NCBI RefSeq assembly: GCF_031624495.1
Contig: NZ_JAMQOP010000001.1
Location: 1,612,001-1,676,000 of the forward strand
Direction of reading: 5' to 3'
Length of the DNA: 64,000 bases
DNA from: Halogeometricum sp. S1BR25-6
Lineage (GTDB): Archaea > Halobacteriota > Halobacteria > Halobacteriales > Haloferacaceae
The notes below the pieces were generated by a model, which saw only the letters and a program-made list of their open reading frames with translations, ran no database searches and had not been told where the DNA came from. Each line of letters opens with the position of its first letter. Within the stretch, counting starts at the first letter, position 1. This document shows, one piece after another, positions 42,963-51,641 of the stretch. Made by a program: the position numbers and the translations under genes.

Positions 42963-43504
42963 TGGACGAGATTCGCGGCCGCGTCGAGCAGTTGTGGACG
43001 AGTCCCGAGGACGGCGCGCCGATGGAGCCTCACGAGTCGGTCGAGGCCGTCGAGGGCGGCCTGCGCGGCGACCGCTACCTCCGCGGCACGGGCCACTACT
43101 CGCCGTACGACGTCTGCGAGGTGACGTTCGTCGCGTGGGAGGCGCTGGAAGAGATTCGCGAGGAGACGGATATCGACCTGACCGACGGCCGGCACCGCCG
43201 GAATATCGTCGTCCGCGGCGTCGGCGGCGACGAACTCCACGACCTGCTGAAGACGACGTTCCGCGTCGGCGACGCGACGTTCCGCGGGACGCGCCCCCGC
43301 CCGCCCTGCGCGCACGTCGAACGGGTCGCCGGCGAGGAGGGCGTCGCGCGCGCCCTCAAGCGGAAGCGCGGGGGCATCTGCGCGAACGTCGTCGAGGGCG
43401 GTGAGGTTCGCGTCGGCGACGGACTCGAACTGATAGAAGAAGACCCGCGGACCGTCGGTGAGTCCATCGCGGACCGACTCAAGGACGCGTTCGGCGGGGA
43501 CTAA
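42962..43504 (+). CDS. MOSC domain protein
   Basis: A 180-residue protein with the MOSC (molybdenum-cofactor sulfurase C-terminal) fold. GLRGDRYLRGTGHYS at the N-terminus, VTFVAWEALEEI, RRNIVVRGVGGDEL and the conserved cysteine in RPPCAHVERVAG (about residue 117) are the key elements. The family binds and transfers sulfur or reductive equivalents to the Mo cofactor. It is in an operon with the ferritin-like gene through the 1-nt overlap. Substrate unknown. Confidence 0.88.
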   Translation: MDEIRGRVEQLWTSPEDGAPMEPHESVEAVEGGLRGDRYLRGTGHYSPYDVCEVTFVAWEALEEIREETDIDLTDGRHRRNIVVRGVGGDELHDLLKTTFRVGDATFRGTRPRPPCAHVERVAGEEGVARALKRKRGGICANVVEGGEVRVGDGLELIEEDPRTVGESIADRLKDAFGGD

Positions 43505-43511
43505 CTCCGAC

Positions 43512-44468
43512 TCACTCGTCGGGGAAGATGCTGTCGGGAACGTACGCCGTCACGGTCCAGTTCGGCGCGTCGACGACTTCGCTTATCTTCAGGTCGACGG
43601 CCGCCGAGCAGAGGATGTACGCCTCCCCGCGCGTCAGGTCGCGTTCGGCTTCGAGGTGGTCTATCATGTGTCTGACCGCCTTCTTCGTCGCCTCCATCAG
43701 GTCGGGTGCGATGCCCGTCGTCGCGTACATCGGTTCGTCCGAGCCGGTGGGCGTGAACGGACCCGTCGTCTTCAGTTGCGGCTGCTCGATGGACTTGTCC
43801 TTCAGCACGTCGAACCGAGCGGTGACGTACATCGGCGCCTCTATCCCCGTTACGCAGACTTCGCCGTCGCCCTGCGCAGCGTGGCAGTCCGCCGTCGAGA
43901 ACAGGCCCCCCTCGACTTCGACGGGGAGGTACACCGTCGACCCTTTCGTCATGTGTTTGACGTCCATGTTGCCGCCGGTGTCGTACGGCGGGAGCGTGTC
44001 GTGTTCGCCGTCCTCGCCGGGCGCCACGCCGATGATGCCGGGGAACATGTCAAGCGGCACTTCGATACCGTCTACGAAGTGGGCCACGTCCTCTTCCAAC
44101 TCCCAGATGTGGAGGCCGGCCTCCTCGAACTCCTCGGGGAGGAGGCCGAGGCCCATCTCGCCGGGCATGAACCCGGTGAATCCCCAACCCTTGTGTTCGA
44201 AATCGAGGAGTTCGACGGCGAGCACGTCGCCCGGTTCCGCGCCCTCGACGGCGACGGGGCCGGTCAGCGGGTGGACGGGGTCGAACGTCGCGTTCGCCAA
44301 GTCGTCCACTCCGGAGTCCGGCCCCACCTGCCCGTCGAGGGCGTCGCGGCACTCGAAGCGCACGACGTCGCCGGGTTCGACGGTCACGAGCGGTTCGAGA
44401 CTGTTGTCCCAGACGTGGTGGACGTTCTCGTCGTCGTCGGACAGGTCGTGGTCGACGTCGTATGACAT
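43512..44468 (-). CDS. acetamidase/formamidase family protein
   Basis: A 318-residue amidohydrolase of the FmdA family, hydrolysing formamide or short amides to the acid plus ammonia. Signatures include GDVVRFECRDALDGQ, HPLTGPVAVEGAEPGDVLAV, GGNMDVKHMTKGSTVYLPVE and the zinc-region STADCHAAQGDGEVCVTGIE. TRGEAYILCSAAVDLKISEV is the C-terminal element. The start MSYDVDHDLSD is preferred over a longer reading without homology. It is monocistronic and convergent with the MOSC gene. Confidence 0.9.
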   Translation of the reverse strand: MSYDVDHDLSDDDENVHHVWDNSLEPLVTVEPGDVVRFECRDALDGQVGPDSGVDDLANATFDPVHPLTGPVAVEGAEPGDVLAVELLDFEHKGWGFTGFMPGEMGLGLLPEEFEEAGLHIWELEEDVAHFVDGIEVPLDMFPGIIGVAPGEDGEHDTLPPYDTGGNMDVKHMTKGSTVYLPVEVEGGLFSTADCHAAQGDGEVCVTGIEAPMYVTARFDVLKDKSIEQPQLKTTGPFTPTGSDEPMYATTGIAPDLMEATKKAVRHMIDHLEAERDLTRGEAYILCSAAVDLKISEVVDAPNWTVTAYVPDSIFPDE

Positions 44469-44665
44469 GAGGTACCGGTGGGCTCGCCGGTCGATAAACC
44501 TCGGCGTCCCGGCAGACGAGGGTTCAAATGCGAAGCCGGGGTCACTCCGCGGCGTGACCTGAGCGGGAACCCGGGACGGAACGCGATTGCGCGGCGCGGT
44601 CGTCTCGGCGAAATACGATGCGCCGCCTGTTCGCAAAAGAGGCGTCGAGTCGGTGGCTCGGTTCC

Positions 44666-44736
44666 GGTCGGCCGACCGATTGGACGAAGCTTCGCGTCGC
44701 TACGCTTCGTCGAACACCACGGAGCTTTGCTCCGTG
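44666..44736. repeat. palindrome cluster downstream of gluconate dehydratase
   Basis: Three dyads lie close together: cggtcggccgaccg, gacgaagc...gcttcgtc (44683-44711), and a perfect 8-bp hairpin with a TTT loop, cacggagc-ttt-gctccgtg (44718-44736). The last has the same build as the hairpins in the kinase gene and beside menB. The cluster follows the stop codon of the gluconate dehydratase and may act in termination or RNA stability. Confidence 0.55.
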
Positions 44737-44752
44737 AGCTCGACGAGTCGCT

Positions 44753-45988
44753 TCACTCCTCGTCGAACAGTTCTTCGTTGTCGACCATGTGCTCTTCGAC
44801 GACGTCCATGTCGAGCGTCACGCCGAGACCCGGTTTCTCCGGAATCTCGATGTAGCCGTCCTCGATGACCGTCTCCTCGACGAGGTCCTCCCACCAGCCG
44901 AGTTCGTAGGAGTGGTACTCGACGGCCAGCGAGTTCGGGATAGCCGCACCGACCTGCGCGGAGGCCATCGTCGCCACGGGCGAGGAGACGTTGTGCATCG
45001 CCACGGGGACGTAGTACTGGTTTGCCACGTCCGCGATCTTCCGCGTCTCGCGCATGCCGCCGACCTTCGGCAGGTCGGGCGCGATGATGTCGACCGCCTG
45101 GTTCTCGATGAGGCGTCGCTCTTCGGTGACGCGGTAGCGGTTCTCGCCCACCGTGATGGGCACCGAGGTGGACTTCGTGACCTCCTCCTGCACGTCGAGG
45201 TTCTCCGGCGGCACGGGGTCTTCGAGCCACCAGATGTCGAGACCTTCGAGCGCGTTCGCGAGACGCTTCGCCGACCCGCCCGAGAACGTCCAGTGGCAGT
45301 CGAACGCGACGTCCGCGCGGTCCTTCACTCGCTCGGTGACGGCCTCGACGATGTCGACTTTGTGTCGAATCTCGCCGGGGCGGAGGTGGCGGTTCGCGCG
45401 GTCCTTCTCCAGGCCGGACGGGACGTCGAGGTCGAACTTCAGCGCGTCGTACCCGAGTTCGTCGACGACGCGTTCGGCCTCGTCCGCGCAGGCCTGCGGG
45501 TCCGCCTCGTCGGCGGTGTGGCAGTCGCAGTAGACGCGCACCTTGTCGCGGTACTTGCCGCCGAGCAGTTGGTAGGCCGGAACCTCCAGAATCTTACCAG
45601 CGAGGTCGTGCAGCGCCACGTCGATGCCGGAGATGGCCGTGACGGTGACGCCTTCGACGGAGCCCTCGCCGGACATCTTCTGGACGAGGTGCTCGAACAG
45701 GCGGTCGATGTCGAGGGGGTTCTCGCCGATGAGGAACGGCTTCATCCGCTGGATGAGTTCCGGAACGCCCGCGCCCCAGTACGCCTCGCCCGTCCCGACG
45801 ATGCCGGCGTCGGTGTAGATGCGGACCAGCGTCCACGGGAAGTTCCCGTCGATCATCGTCGTCTGGACGTCCGTTATCTTCACGTCGCGGCCGCCCCCGC
45901 GCTTCGCGGTGACCTGCATCGTGTCGGCCGAGAGTTCCCGCATCGTGTACTCCGCGTTCGGGTCGTGTAGCTGTGAGTAGTCCTTCAT
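44753..45988 (-). CDS. gnaD: gluconate (sugar acid) dehydratase, enolase superfamily
   Basis: Dehydrates D-gluconate (or galactonate) to 2-keto-3-deoxy acid, the entry of the semi-phosphorylative Entner-Doudoroff pathway of haloarchaea. It has 411 residues. The acid/base KFD is in ALKFDLDV, metal ligands in VAFDCHWTF, EDPVPPENL and GENRYRVTEE, and the catalytic histidine region in MHNVSSPVATMA. Length and neighbours match the Haloferax enzyme as I remember it. A longer reading upstream of MKDYSQLHDP was rejected because it runs through the promoter. Probably controlled through the palindrome overlapping its promoter. Confidence 0.92.
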   Translation of the reverse strand: MKDYSQLHDPNAEYTMRELSADTMQVTAKRGGGRDVKITDVQTTMIDGNFPWTLVRIYTDAGIVGTGEAYWGAGVPELIQRMKPFLIGENPLDIDRLFEHLVQKMSGEGSVEGVTVTAISGIDVALHDLAGKILEVPAYQLLGGKYRDKVRVYCDCHTADEADPQACADEAERVVDELGYDALKFDLDVPSGLEKDRANRHLRPGEIRHKVDIVEAVTERVKDRADVAFDCHWTFSGGSAKRLANALEGLDIWWLEDPVPPENLDVQEEVTKSTSVPITVGENRYRVTEERRLIENQAVDIIAPDLPKVGGMRETRKIADVANQYYVPVAMHNVSSPVATMASAQVGAAIPNSLAVEYHSYELGWWEDLVEETVIEDGYIEIPEKPGLGVTLDMDVVEEHMVDNEELFDEE

Positions 45989-46004
45989 GGATTGGTGTTT
46001 ACTC

Positions 46005-46025
46005 GATAAATTGTAAACCTTTACA
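46005..46025 (-). promoter_or_regulatory. palindromic promoter/operator of gnaD
   Basis: tgtaaa-cc-tttaca (46012-46025) is a perfect palindrome overlapping the core promoter. A further half-site, tgtttac, is found at 45995-46001. On the minus strand TACA-N7-GAGTA fits, with one mismatch, the TACT-N7/8-GAGTA site I recall for the haloarchaeal sugar regulator TrmB. The position over the TATA region suggests repression, or activation close to the start site. Confidence 0.45.
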
Positions 46026-46132
46026 CTCCGGGGCGTCCGCCGCCGGAACGTCTGATTCGAGGGTTCGACCCCGCGCGCCAAAAGTGGTTCGTGACGGTGT
46101 CGTCCGACGGTCAGAGGGCCGGTTCTCGACTG

Positions 46133-47377
46133 TCAGTGCTCGTCCAGGAGGTTCAGCACGTACGCGATGCGGAGCATTGACGCCGCGTCTCCGCGGTCGT
46201 ACACCAGTTCGTCCGTGTCGCGGACGTGCGCCAACACGTCCTCGGAGGCGTGTTCGGGCGCGGCGGCGATGCCGGCGTCAGCCTCCTCGGCCCACTGCAT
46301 CACGCGCAGGTCCGACTTGCTGTCGCCCATCACGAGCACGAACGGGTCGTCGACGGAGAGCACGTCGAGGGCGGCCCGGACGCCGTTGGGTTTGTTCAAC
46401 TCCAGCGAACCGATTTCGGCGGCGTCGGCGTGGTAGTACGCCACGTCGATGCGGTCGAACAGGGCGGCGACCTGTTCGGGGACGTCGTCGGCCGCCGTCT
46501 CGGGCGCGGCGCCCTCGGCGGCGAGGACGTCCGCGACTTCGGGGTCGGCGGCGGCGTAGTACGCCCGAGACCACTCCTCCCCGTCGTCGACGTCGACGCC
46601 CTTGACGGCGGCGGCGACCGCTCCTCCGAGGAGGTCGACGAGGTAGCGAAGCCCCCGGTCGATGACTTCGGCGGCGGGGTCGCTCCCGATGTCGAAGTTC
46701 GGCTTGAGGGTGATGTTGAACTCGTTGCCCTGCAGGTGAACCGACTCGCGCAGGTCGTCCGGCGCCTGCGGGAGGACGCGCGAGCGGACCTCCGAGAACA
46801 CCTCGCGGACCGACTCGTCCAACTCCTCGTAGAGCAACTGCTTGGTCGTCGACCCGTGCCCCGGCGTGAACACGCCGGTGCCGGCCTCGTAGACGATGCT
46901 TACGGTTCCGGAGTGGACGAGTTCGTTGCCGAGACCCTGGATGGTGAACCCCTTCACGTTCTCCAGGGTCTGCCCGGTACAGATGACGATGGGCACGCCC
47001 GCCTCGTGGAACTCGGTAAGAAGGTGCAGCGTGTCCCGCGGAATCTCGTTGTCCGTCCGGCCCGCCGAGCGGAGCGTCTCGTCGACGTCGAGGACCAAGG
47101 CGTTCACCGCGCGCCCGTACTTCGAGTGCAAATCGAGTGCGGTGAACGTCTGGTCGCGCGTCGCCCGCGCTGCTATCTCGGCGAACGTCTCCCCGGCGGC
47201 GAACGAGGAGCGAATCTCGCCCTTCCGCTTTTCCAGTTCGTCGCTGGCGTCCTGCCAGTAGTCTAAGGCGATGCGCGAGTCGACCGGCGGGAACAGGTCG
47301 ACGAAGTTCTGTAACTCCCTGAGCGTCTCCGTCTCGGAGTCCTCGTACAGGCGGTAGAGGAGGTCGTACTGTTCCAT
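46133..47377 (-). CDS. HAD-superfamily hydrolase with helical N-terminal domain
   Basis: A 414-residue phosphatase-like protein. Residues 1-85 are a helical cap unique to halophile homologues. The HAD motif I, VLDVDETLRSAG, is near residue 93, motif II near ICTGQT (about 130), and motif III/IV VMGDSKSDLRVM near 370. The cap between them is of the sucrose-phosphatase/trehalose-phosphatase (Cof) type. It lies beside gnaD and upstream of fba in Haloferax too, so a sugar-phosphate substrate is likely but not identified. Confidence 0.85.
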   Translation of the reverse strand: MEQYDLLYRLYEDSETETLRELQNFVDLFPPVDSRIALDYWQDASDELEKRKGEIRSSFAAGETFAEIAARATRDQTFTALDLHSKYGRAVNALVLDVDETLRSAGRTDNEIPRDTLHLLTEFHEAGVPIVICTGQTLENVKGFTIQGLGNELVHSGTVSIVYEAGTGVFTPGHGSTTKQLLYEELDESVREVFSEVRSRVLPQAPDDLRESVHLQGNEFNITLKPNFDIGSDPAAEVIDRGLRYLVDLLGGAVAAAVKGVDVDDGEEWSRAYYAAADPEVADVLAAEGAAPETAADDVPEQVAALFDRIDVAYYHADAAEIGSLELNKPNGVRAALDVLSVDDPFVLVMGDSKSDLRVMQWAEEADAGIAAAPEHASEDVLAHVRDTDELVYDRGDAASMLRIAYVLNLLDEH

Positions 47378-47471
47378 ACGGCTATCGGGACCCACGGGGG
47401 CAAAAAGAGTGGCCGTACGGCGATTCCTGCGGGGGGAAACGCTGAAACGCCTCCTGGACATACGCCAACTC

Positions 47472-47924
47472 ATGGCTAACTGGACCGACAGCATCGTCGG
47501 AGACCGGATGACGGTCGACCGGGAGTTCAACGAACGCGTCGCCGCCTCGGAGTTCTCCAGTCAGGAGTGGGGACTCATCATGACGGCGACGGAGTTCGAA
47601 ATCGAGCACGCCGACGACCCCGACCGCGCCCGCATCGTCGCCGACACGGAGAAACTCCCGCAGATCATGCCCGAACTGAAGAACGTCCGGTCGCAGATGG
47701 CCCAGATGGGCGGCGCGCCGAGCGACTCGGGGACGGCGTCCTCCGGCGGACTGTTCGACTCCATCAAGGGCGCACTCGGCTTCGGCGACGGCGCCGGCGC
47801 CGGCGCTGAGGCCGAGCGACAGGAGGCGGCCGAGCGACTGGTGCAGGAGTACGCCGAGGAGTTACAGCGTCACCTCGAATCGAAGGGAAAATGGGAGCGG
47901 GTCAGGGTCGCCTATCAGGAGTAG
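47472..47924 (+). CDS. DUF5799-like haloarchaeal protein
   Basis: A 150-residue protein of unknown function that I recall as DUF5799. The N-terminal 75 residues are conserved (NWTDSIVGDRMTVDREFNER, SQEWGLIMTATEFEIEH). A Gly/Ser-rich middle (about 80-115) carries an amphipathic segment, GGLFDSIKGALGFGDG. The C-terminus is a charged helix (EERLVQEYAEELQRHLESKG-like). The ATG chosen gives MANWTDS; an upstream reading was rejected. It is divergent from the HAD gene and convergent with the small DUF gene and fba. Confidence 0.75.
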   Translation: MANWTDSIVGDRMTVDREFNERVAASEFSSQEWGLIMTATEFEIEHADDPDRARIVADTEKLPQIMPELKNVRSQMAQMGGAPSDSGTASSGGLFDSIKGALGFGDGAGAGAEAERQEAAERLVQEYAEELQRHLESKGKWERVRVAYQE

Positions 47925-47948
47925 CCGGCGCCGTCGGCGGGTGGAAAT

Positions 47949-48098
47949 TTAGACCTCGTCGCCGCCGTGGAACAGCGTCATCTCTTGGGCCTCGTAGATG
48001 TTGATGAGTTCGGTGACGATTTCGTCGTAATCCTCGTCTTCGACGCGCAGGGAGTCGAGTCGCTCGACCGTCTCCTCGTCGAGGTGAATCTGAGGCAT
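47949..48098 (-). CDS. 49-residue antitoxin-like/DUF7557-type protein
   Basis: Encodes MPQIHLDEETVERLDSLRVE, then a helix DEIVTELINIYEAQEMTLFH. The first part is an RHH/VapB-like beta-strand plus helix. I recall the group as DUF7557, a set of very short haloarchaeal proteins. It follows fba on the same strand by 93 nt. There is no toxin (PIN or RelE) gene next to it, so a DNA-binding or regulatory role in the sugar cluster is possible but not shown. Confidence 0.7.
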   Translation of the reverse strand: MPQIHLDEETVERLDSLRVEDEDYDEIVTELINIYEAQEMTLFHGGDEV

Positions 48099-48191
48099 GT
48101 ACGGCGAATGGACGCGGAACGACTTAAGCGCCGGGGCGTCCGGAGCGCCCGCGTCGGGCGAAAGAAGGGCTCTCGGCGGCGGTCCGAACAG

Positions 48192-49184
48192 TCAGACGTA
48201 CCGGCTGTTGCCGGCGCTGCCGGAGACGTGCGTCAGGTCCGCGTGCACGTCGGCGATGCGGTCGCGTATCTTCCGACCGGCGACGCGGGGGTCGAACACG
48301 TCCTTGTTCGGCGACCACTCCGTCTCGTTGAAGAAGGTGTCCCGGTCGTCGTCGACGCCCTCCGGCGGAACGATGGCCTCGGAGTCCTCGCGGTAGTGGT
48401 CGAACGCGGTTCGGGTGTACTCGTACTGGTAGCGCGTGTCCTTGTTCACCTTGCAGATGCCGTGCTGGAGCATCTCCTGCAGTTGGTCGGGTTGGACCCC
48501 CGAGGAGCCGTGCAGGACGAGGGGCGTGTCGAGACCGTGGTCGCGCAGGGCCTGCCGGATGTCGCCCGCGAGGTCCGGGCGGAGTTCGAGGTCCTTGCCC
48601 TTCGCCACGCCGTGCTGGGTGCCGACGGAGATGGCTAAGAGGTCACAGCCCGTCCGGTCAACGAACTCGACGGCCTGCTCGGGGTCGGTGTAGAACGCCT
48701 CCTCCGATTCGACCTCGTCCTCGACGCCCTTTATCTGGCCGAGTTCGGCCTCGATAAGCACGTCTGCGCCCTTTTCCTCTTTCATCTCGACGACTTCCTT
48801 GCTCGTGGCGACGTTCTCCTCGAACGGTTCGTGCGAGGCGTCGATCATGATGGAGGAGGGGATTTCGAGGTCCATCTGCGCCTCGATGAACTCCATGTCG
48901 GACTGGTGGTCCATGTTGAGGAACACGCCGATGTCGTACTGGTCGGCGATGACCTCGATGTACTCGCCCATCGCCTTCAGGCCCGAGACGTCGTCCTCGT
49001 GCCCGGCGAAGGTCGCGGCGCCGCCCGACAACTGCATCAGGAGGTCCGAGTTCTCGCGGGCCGCTCCCTCTATCAACCCCATCATGATGTTCGGTTCGGC
49101 GATGTTCGAGGCGATGAGACCGAATCCCTCGTCCAGCGCGTCGTCGTACACCTTGTCGAGTTCGCTACCGCCGTAGAAAGGCAC
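48192..49184 (-). CDS. fba: class II fructose-bisphosphate aldolase
   Basis: Cleaves fructose 1,6-bisphosphate to dihydroxyacetone phosphate and glyceraldehyde 3-phosphate. It has 330 residues and a GTG start (protein [12 protein letters not shown]). The zinc-site pair D92-H93 is in [34 protein letters not shown] and [13 protein letters not shown] complete the class II pattern. In haloarchaea this enzyme serves the fructose pathway, which fits the adjacent PTS genes. TATA-like cgttataatcc lies about 36 nt upstream of the start. Confidence 0.96.
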   Translation of the reverse strand: MPFYGGSELDKVYDDALDEGFGLIASNIAEPNIMMGLIEGAARENSDLLMQLSGGAATFAGHEDDVSGLKAMGEYIEVIADQYDIGVFLNMDHQSDMEFIEAQMDLEIPSSIMIDASHEPFEENVATSKEVVEMKEEKGADVLIEAELGQIKGVEDEVESEEAFYTDPEQAVEFVDRTGCDLLAISVGTQHGVAKGKDLELRPDLAGDIRQALRDHGLDTPLVLHGSSGVQPDQLQEMLQHGICKVNKDTRYQYEYTRTAFDHYREDSEAIVPPEGVDDDRDTFFNETEWSPNKDVFDPRVAGRKIRDRIADVHADLTHVSGSAGNSRYV

Positions 49185-49347
49185 TGTTGGTCACCTGTCT
49201 CGGCGTTCACGTGCGGGGATTATAACGTATGCGGAGCGCTTTCGTTCGTGCGCGGTTTTCGACGAGAGCGCGGGGGCGCGAATCGGACGAGATAGCTACT
49301 CGAATCCGCGTTAATCGTTATTCGGCGCGCGTCGGACTCGACGGCAC

Positions 49348-49398
49348 CGTGCACGTTTCTGATCGGTATCTCCCGAAAAGGGTGGTCACTCGTGCACG
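49348..49398. other. pair of CGTGCACG palindromes upstream of fba
   Basis: Perfect 8-bp palindromes cgtgcacg occur at 49348-49355 and 49391-49398, 43 nt apart (about four helical turns). They sit between the end of ptfB and the fba start, about 165-215 nt upstream of it. They may be operator sites of an unknown regulator. The remaining 250 nt of this gap shows only the fba TATA element. Confidence 0.3.
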
Positions 49399-49446
49399 GA
49401 TAGGGTCGTCCCTGCGAAAAAGACGGCTCGAAGAGGGTTCGCGTCC

Positions 49447-49938
49447 TCAGGAGAACAGTCGCTTCAGTCGCTGGAAGAGGCCCTTCTCCCGGTCGCCGCC
49501 GCGGCGCTGTTGGTCCTGCGCGTCGGCGCCGGCCGTCGGCGACTCCGCTGTCGCCGTCTCGGCGTCGGATTCGGTCGCCTCCGACCCCGAGGCCGACTCG
49601 CCGGCCGAGAGGTCTATCTGCTCGGTCCCCTCGGTCTCGGCGAGGTCCTCGGCCTTCTCGATGAGACCCTCGGCGTCGTTGACGCCGTCTTTGACCGTTC
49701 CCTTCACGAGGCTCTTCCCCTCGAAGCGGTCCCGGGTGACCGCCGTGTCGGCGGCGATGATGACGACGTCCGCCTCGGCGATGTCGTCGGCGGTGAGTTC
49801 GTTCTGCGCCCCCATCGCGCCCTGCACCTCGACTTTGATGTCGTGGCCCAGTCGCTCGGCGGTCTGTTCGAGATTCTCTGCGGCCATCTGACTGTGCGCG
49901 ATGCCCGTCGGGCACGCGGTGACTGCGACTAGCTTCAT
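49447..49938 (-). CDS. ptfB: fructose PTS component IIB
   Basis: Phosphorylated carrier that passes phosphate from IIA to fructose in IIC. It has 163 residues. The active-site cysteine C9 lies in TACPTGIAHSQMAAENLE, the hallmark of fructose-type IIB, followed by GHDIKVEVQGAMGAQNEL. From residue 100 to 150 there is an acidic/Ala-rich linker, then a basic helix REKGLFQRLKRLFS, which may bring it to the membrane. This tail is unusual for bacterial IIB. Co-transcribed with ptsI (2-nt gap) and upstream PTS genes. Confidence 0.93.
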   Translation of the reverse strand: MKLVAVTACPTGIAHSQMAAENLEQTAERLGHDIKVEVQGAMGAQNELTADDIAEADVVIIAADTAVTRDRFEGKSLVKGTVKDGVNDAEGLIEKAEDLAETEGTEQIDLSAGESASGSEATESDAETATAESPTAGADAQDQQRRGGDREKGLFQRLKRLFS

Positions 49939-49940
49939 TA

Positions 49941-51638
49941 TTATGTGTCCTCTGTTAGCACTCGTCGTACTTCATCCTTCGTGCCGGCCGAGAGCGCCTT
50001 CTCGGCCAGTTTTCGGGCGTCTTCGGTGTCCGTCTCGGTCACGGCCTGTTTCACCTGCGGGACGGTCACGGCGCTCATGCTGAGTTCGTCCAGACCGAGG
50101 CCGAGGAGCAGTTCCGTCAGGTCGGGGTCGCCGGCCATCTCGCCGCACATGCCGACCCAGACGTCCGTATCCTCGGCGGCTTCGACGGTCGCGCGGATGG
50201 CGCGGAGCACCGCGGGCTGGCTGTAGTCGCCGAGTTCGGCGACCCGTTCGTTGCCTCGTTCGGCGGCCATGACGTACTGCGCGAGGTCGTTCGTCCCGAT
50301 GCTGAAGAAGTCCACCTCGGAGGTCAGGTCCGGCGCCATGAACGCCGCCGCGGGCGTCTCGACCATCACGCCGAACTCGGGGACGGCGTAGTCGACGCCC
50401 TCTCGCTCCAAGTCGTCAGCGAACAGTTCCAGGCGCTCGCGGGCCGCCGTCACCTCCTCGACGGTGGAGACGAGGGGGAGCATCACCGCGAGGTCGCCGC
50501 CCGCGTCGCTCGCCGCGGCGCGCAGCAGCGCCCGGAGTTGCGTCTCGAACAGGTCGGCGTCGGGGCCGAGCGACCGGCGGATGCCGCGTTCACCGAGGAA
50601 CGGGTTCTCTTCTTCCGGCAAATCGAGGTAGTCGATGGGCTTGTCGCCGCCCACGTCGAGCGTTCGGACGACGACGCGCCCGTCGGGGAACGCCTCCAAG
50701 GCGTCGACGTACGTCTCGTACTGCTCCTCCTCGTCCGGCGGCGACTGCCGGTCGAGAAAGAGGAACTCCGTTCGGAAGAGGCCGATGCCGTCGGCGCCGC
50801 GGTCGGCGGCGGGGCCGAGGTCGGCCTCCGTGCCGACGTTGCCGGCCACCTCTATCTCGACGCCGTCGGCGGTGGAGACGGGGTCCGAGCGGATTTCGGC
50901 CTCCTCCTCCTCGGCGGCGGCCTTCCGCGTCTCCTCTTCGGGGTCGACGATGACCTCGCCGTCGGTGCCGTCGACCACGACCTCCGCGCCGTCCTTGATT
51001 TCGTTCAGTTCCTCGCCGACGCCGACGACGGCCGGAAGCGCGAGCGACCGCGCGAAGATGGCCGCGTGCGACGTCCGCCCGCCCGTGACGGTGACGAACC
51101 CGGCGACGCGTTCGGGGTCCAACTGCGCCGTGTCGCTCGGCGTCAACCGCTCGGCGAAGACGACGCTTCCCTCGTCCAGTTCGGCGAGGTTCACGCGCTC
51201 GCCGCCCGAGAGGACGCGCACGAGTCTGTCGCGCACGTCGCGCAGGTCGTCGGCGCGTTCGGCCATCCGACCCTCCATCCCCTCGAACTGCTCGACGAAG
51301 CGGTCGAACGTCCGCTGGACGGCGTGCTCGGCCGGCAATCCCTCCGAAATCTGTTCTTCGACCCCGTCGGTTATCTGCGGGTCGTCGAGGAACTGGACGT
51401 GCGCGTCGAACACCGCCGCCTCGTCCTCGCCGACGCGTTCGGCCGTCCGCTCTCGCTCCTGCTCCAGTTCCTCGCGCGCGGCGTCGCGCGCCTCCTCGAA
51501 CCGCGCCGTCTCCGCGTCGGCGTCCACCTCGCTCGGGTCCGGCGGGTCGTCGAGGTCCGCGTCGGGCGCGTACCAGACGACCGTGCCGACCCCCGAGAGG
51601 GGCGTGACGCCGATGCCCGAGAGTCGTCGTTCGGTCAT
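49941..51638 (-). CDS. ptsI: PTS enzyme I
   Basis: Phosphoenolpyruvate-protein phosphotransferase, the first step of sugar PTS. It has 565 residues. The phospho-histidine H191 is in TGGRTSHAAIFARSL; the C-terminal PEP-binding domain shows GADGIGLFRTEFLFLDR, FSIGTNDLAQYVMAAERGN and the cysteine region VGMCGEMAGDP. It is full length and intact. Three bases separate its start from the ptsH stop, so it is part of the ptf transcript. Confidence 0.97.
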   Translation of the reverse strand: MTERRLSGIGVTPLSGVGTVVWYAPDADLDDPPDPSEVDADAETARFEEARDAAREELEQERERTAERVGEDEAAVFDAHVQFLDDPQITDGVEEQISEGLPAEHAVQRTFDRFVEQFEGMEGRMAERADDLRDVRDRLVRVLSGGERVNLAELDEGSVVFAERLTPSDTAQLDPERVAGFVTVTGGRTSHAAIFARSLALPAVVGVGEELNEIKDGAEVVVDGTDGEVIVDPEEETRKAAAEEEEAEIRSDPVSTADGVEIEVAGNVGTEADLGPAADRGADGIGLFRTEFLFLDRQSPPDEEEQYETYVDALEAFPDGRVVVRTLDVGGDKPIDYLDLPEEENPFLGERGIRRSLGPDADLFETQLRALLRAAASDAGGDLAVMLPLVSTVEEVTAARERLELFADDLEREGVDYAVPEFGVMVETPAAAFMAPDLTSEVDFFSIGTNDLAQYVMAAERGNERVAELGDYSQPAVLRAIRATVEAAEDTDVWVGMCGEMAGDPDLTELLLGLGLDELSMSAVTVPQVKQAVTETDTEDARKLAEKALSAGTKDEVRRVLTEDT

Positions 51639-51641
51639 CGC

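Noticed and set aside
44519-44580. tRNA-like T-loop sequence gggttcaaat downstream of the formamidase gene
   Set aside because: The stem partners of the T arm and the acceptor, D and anticodon arms are missing.
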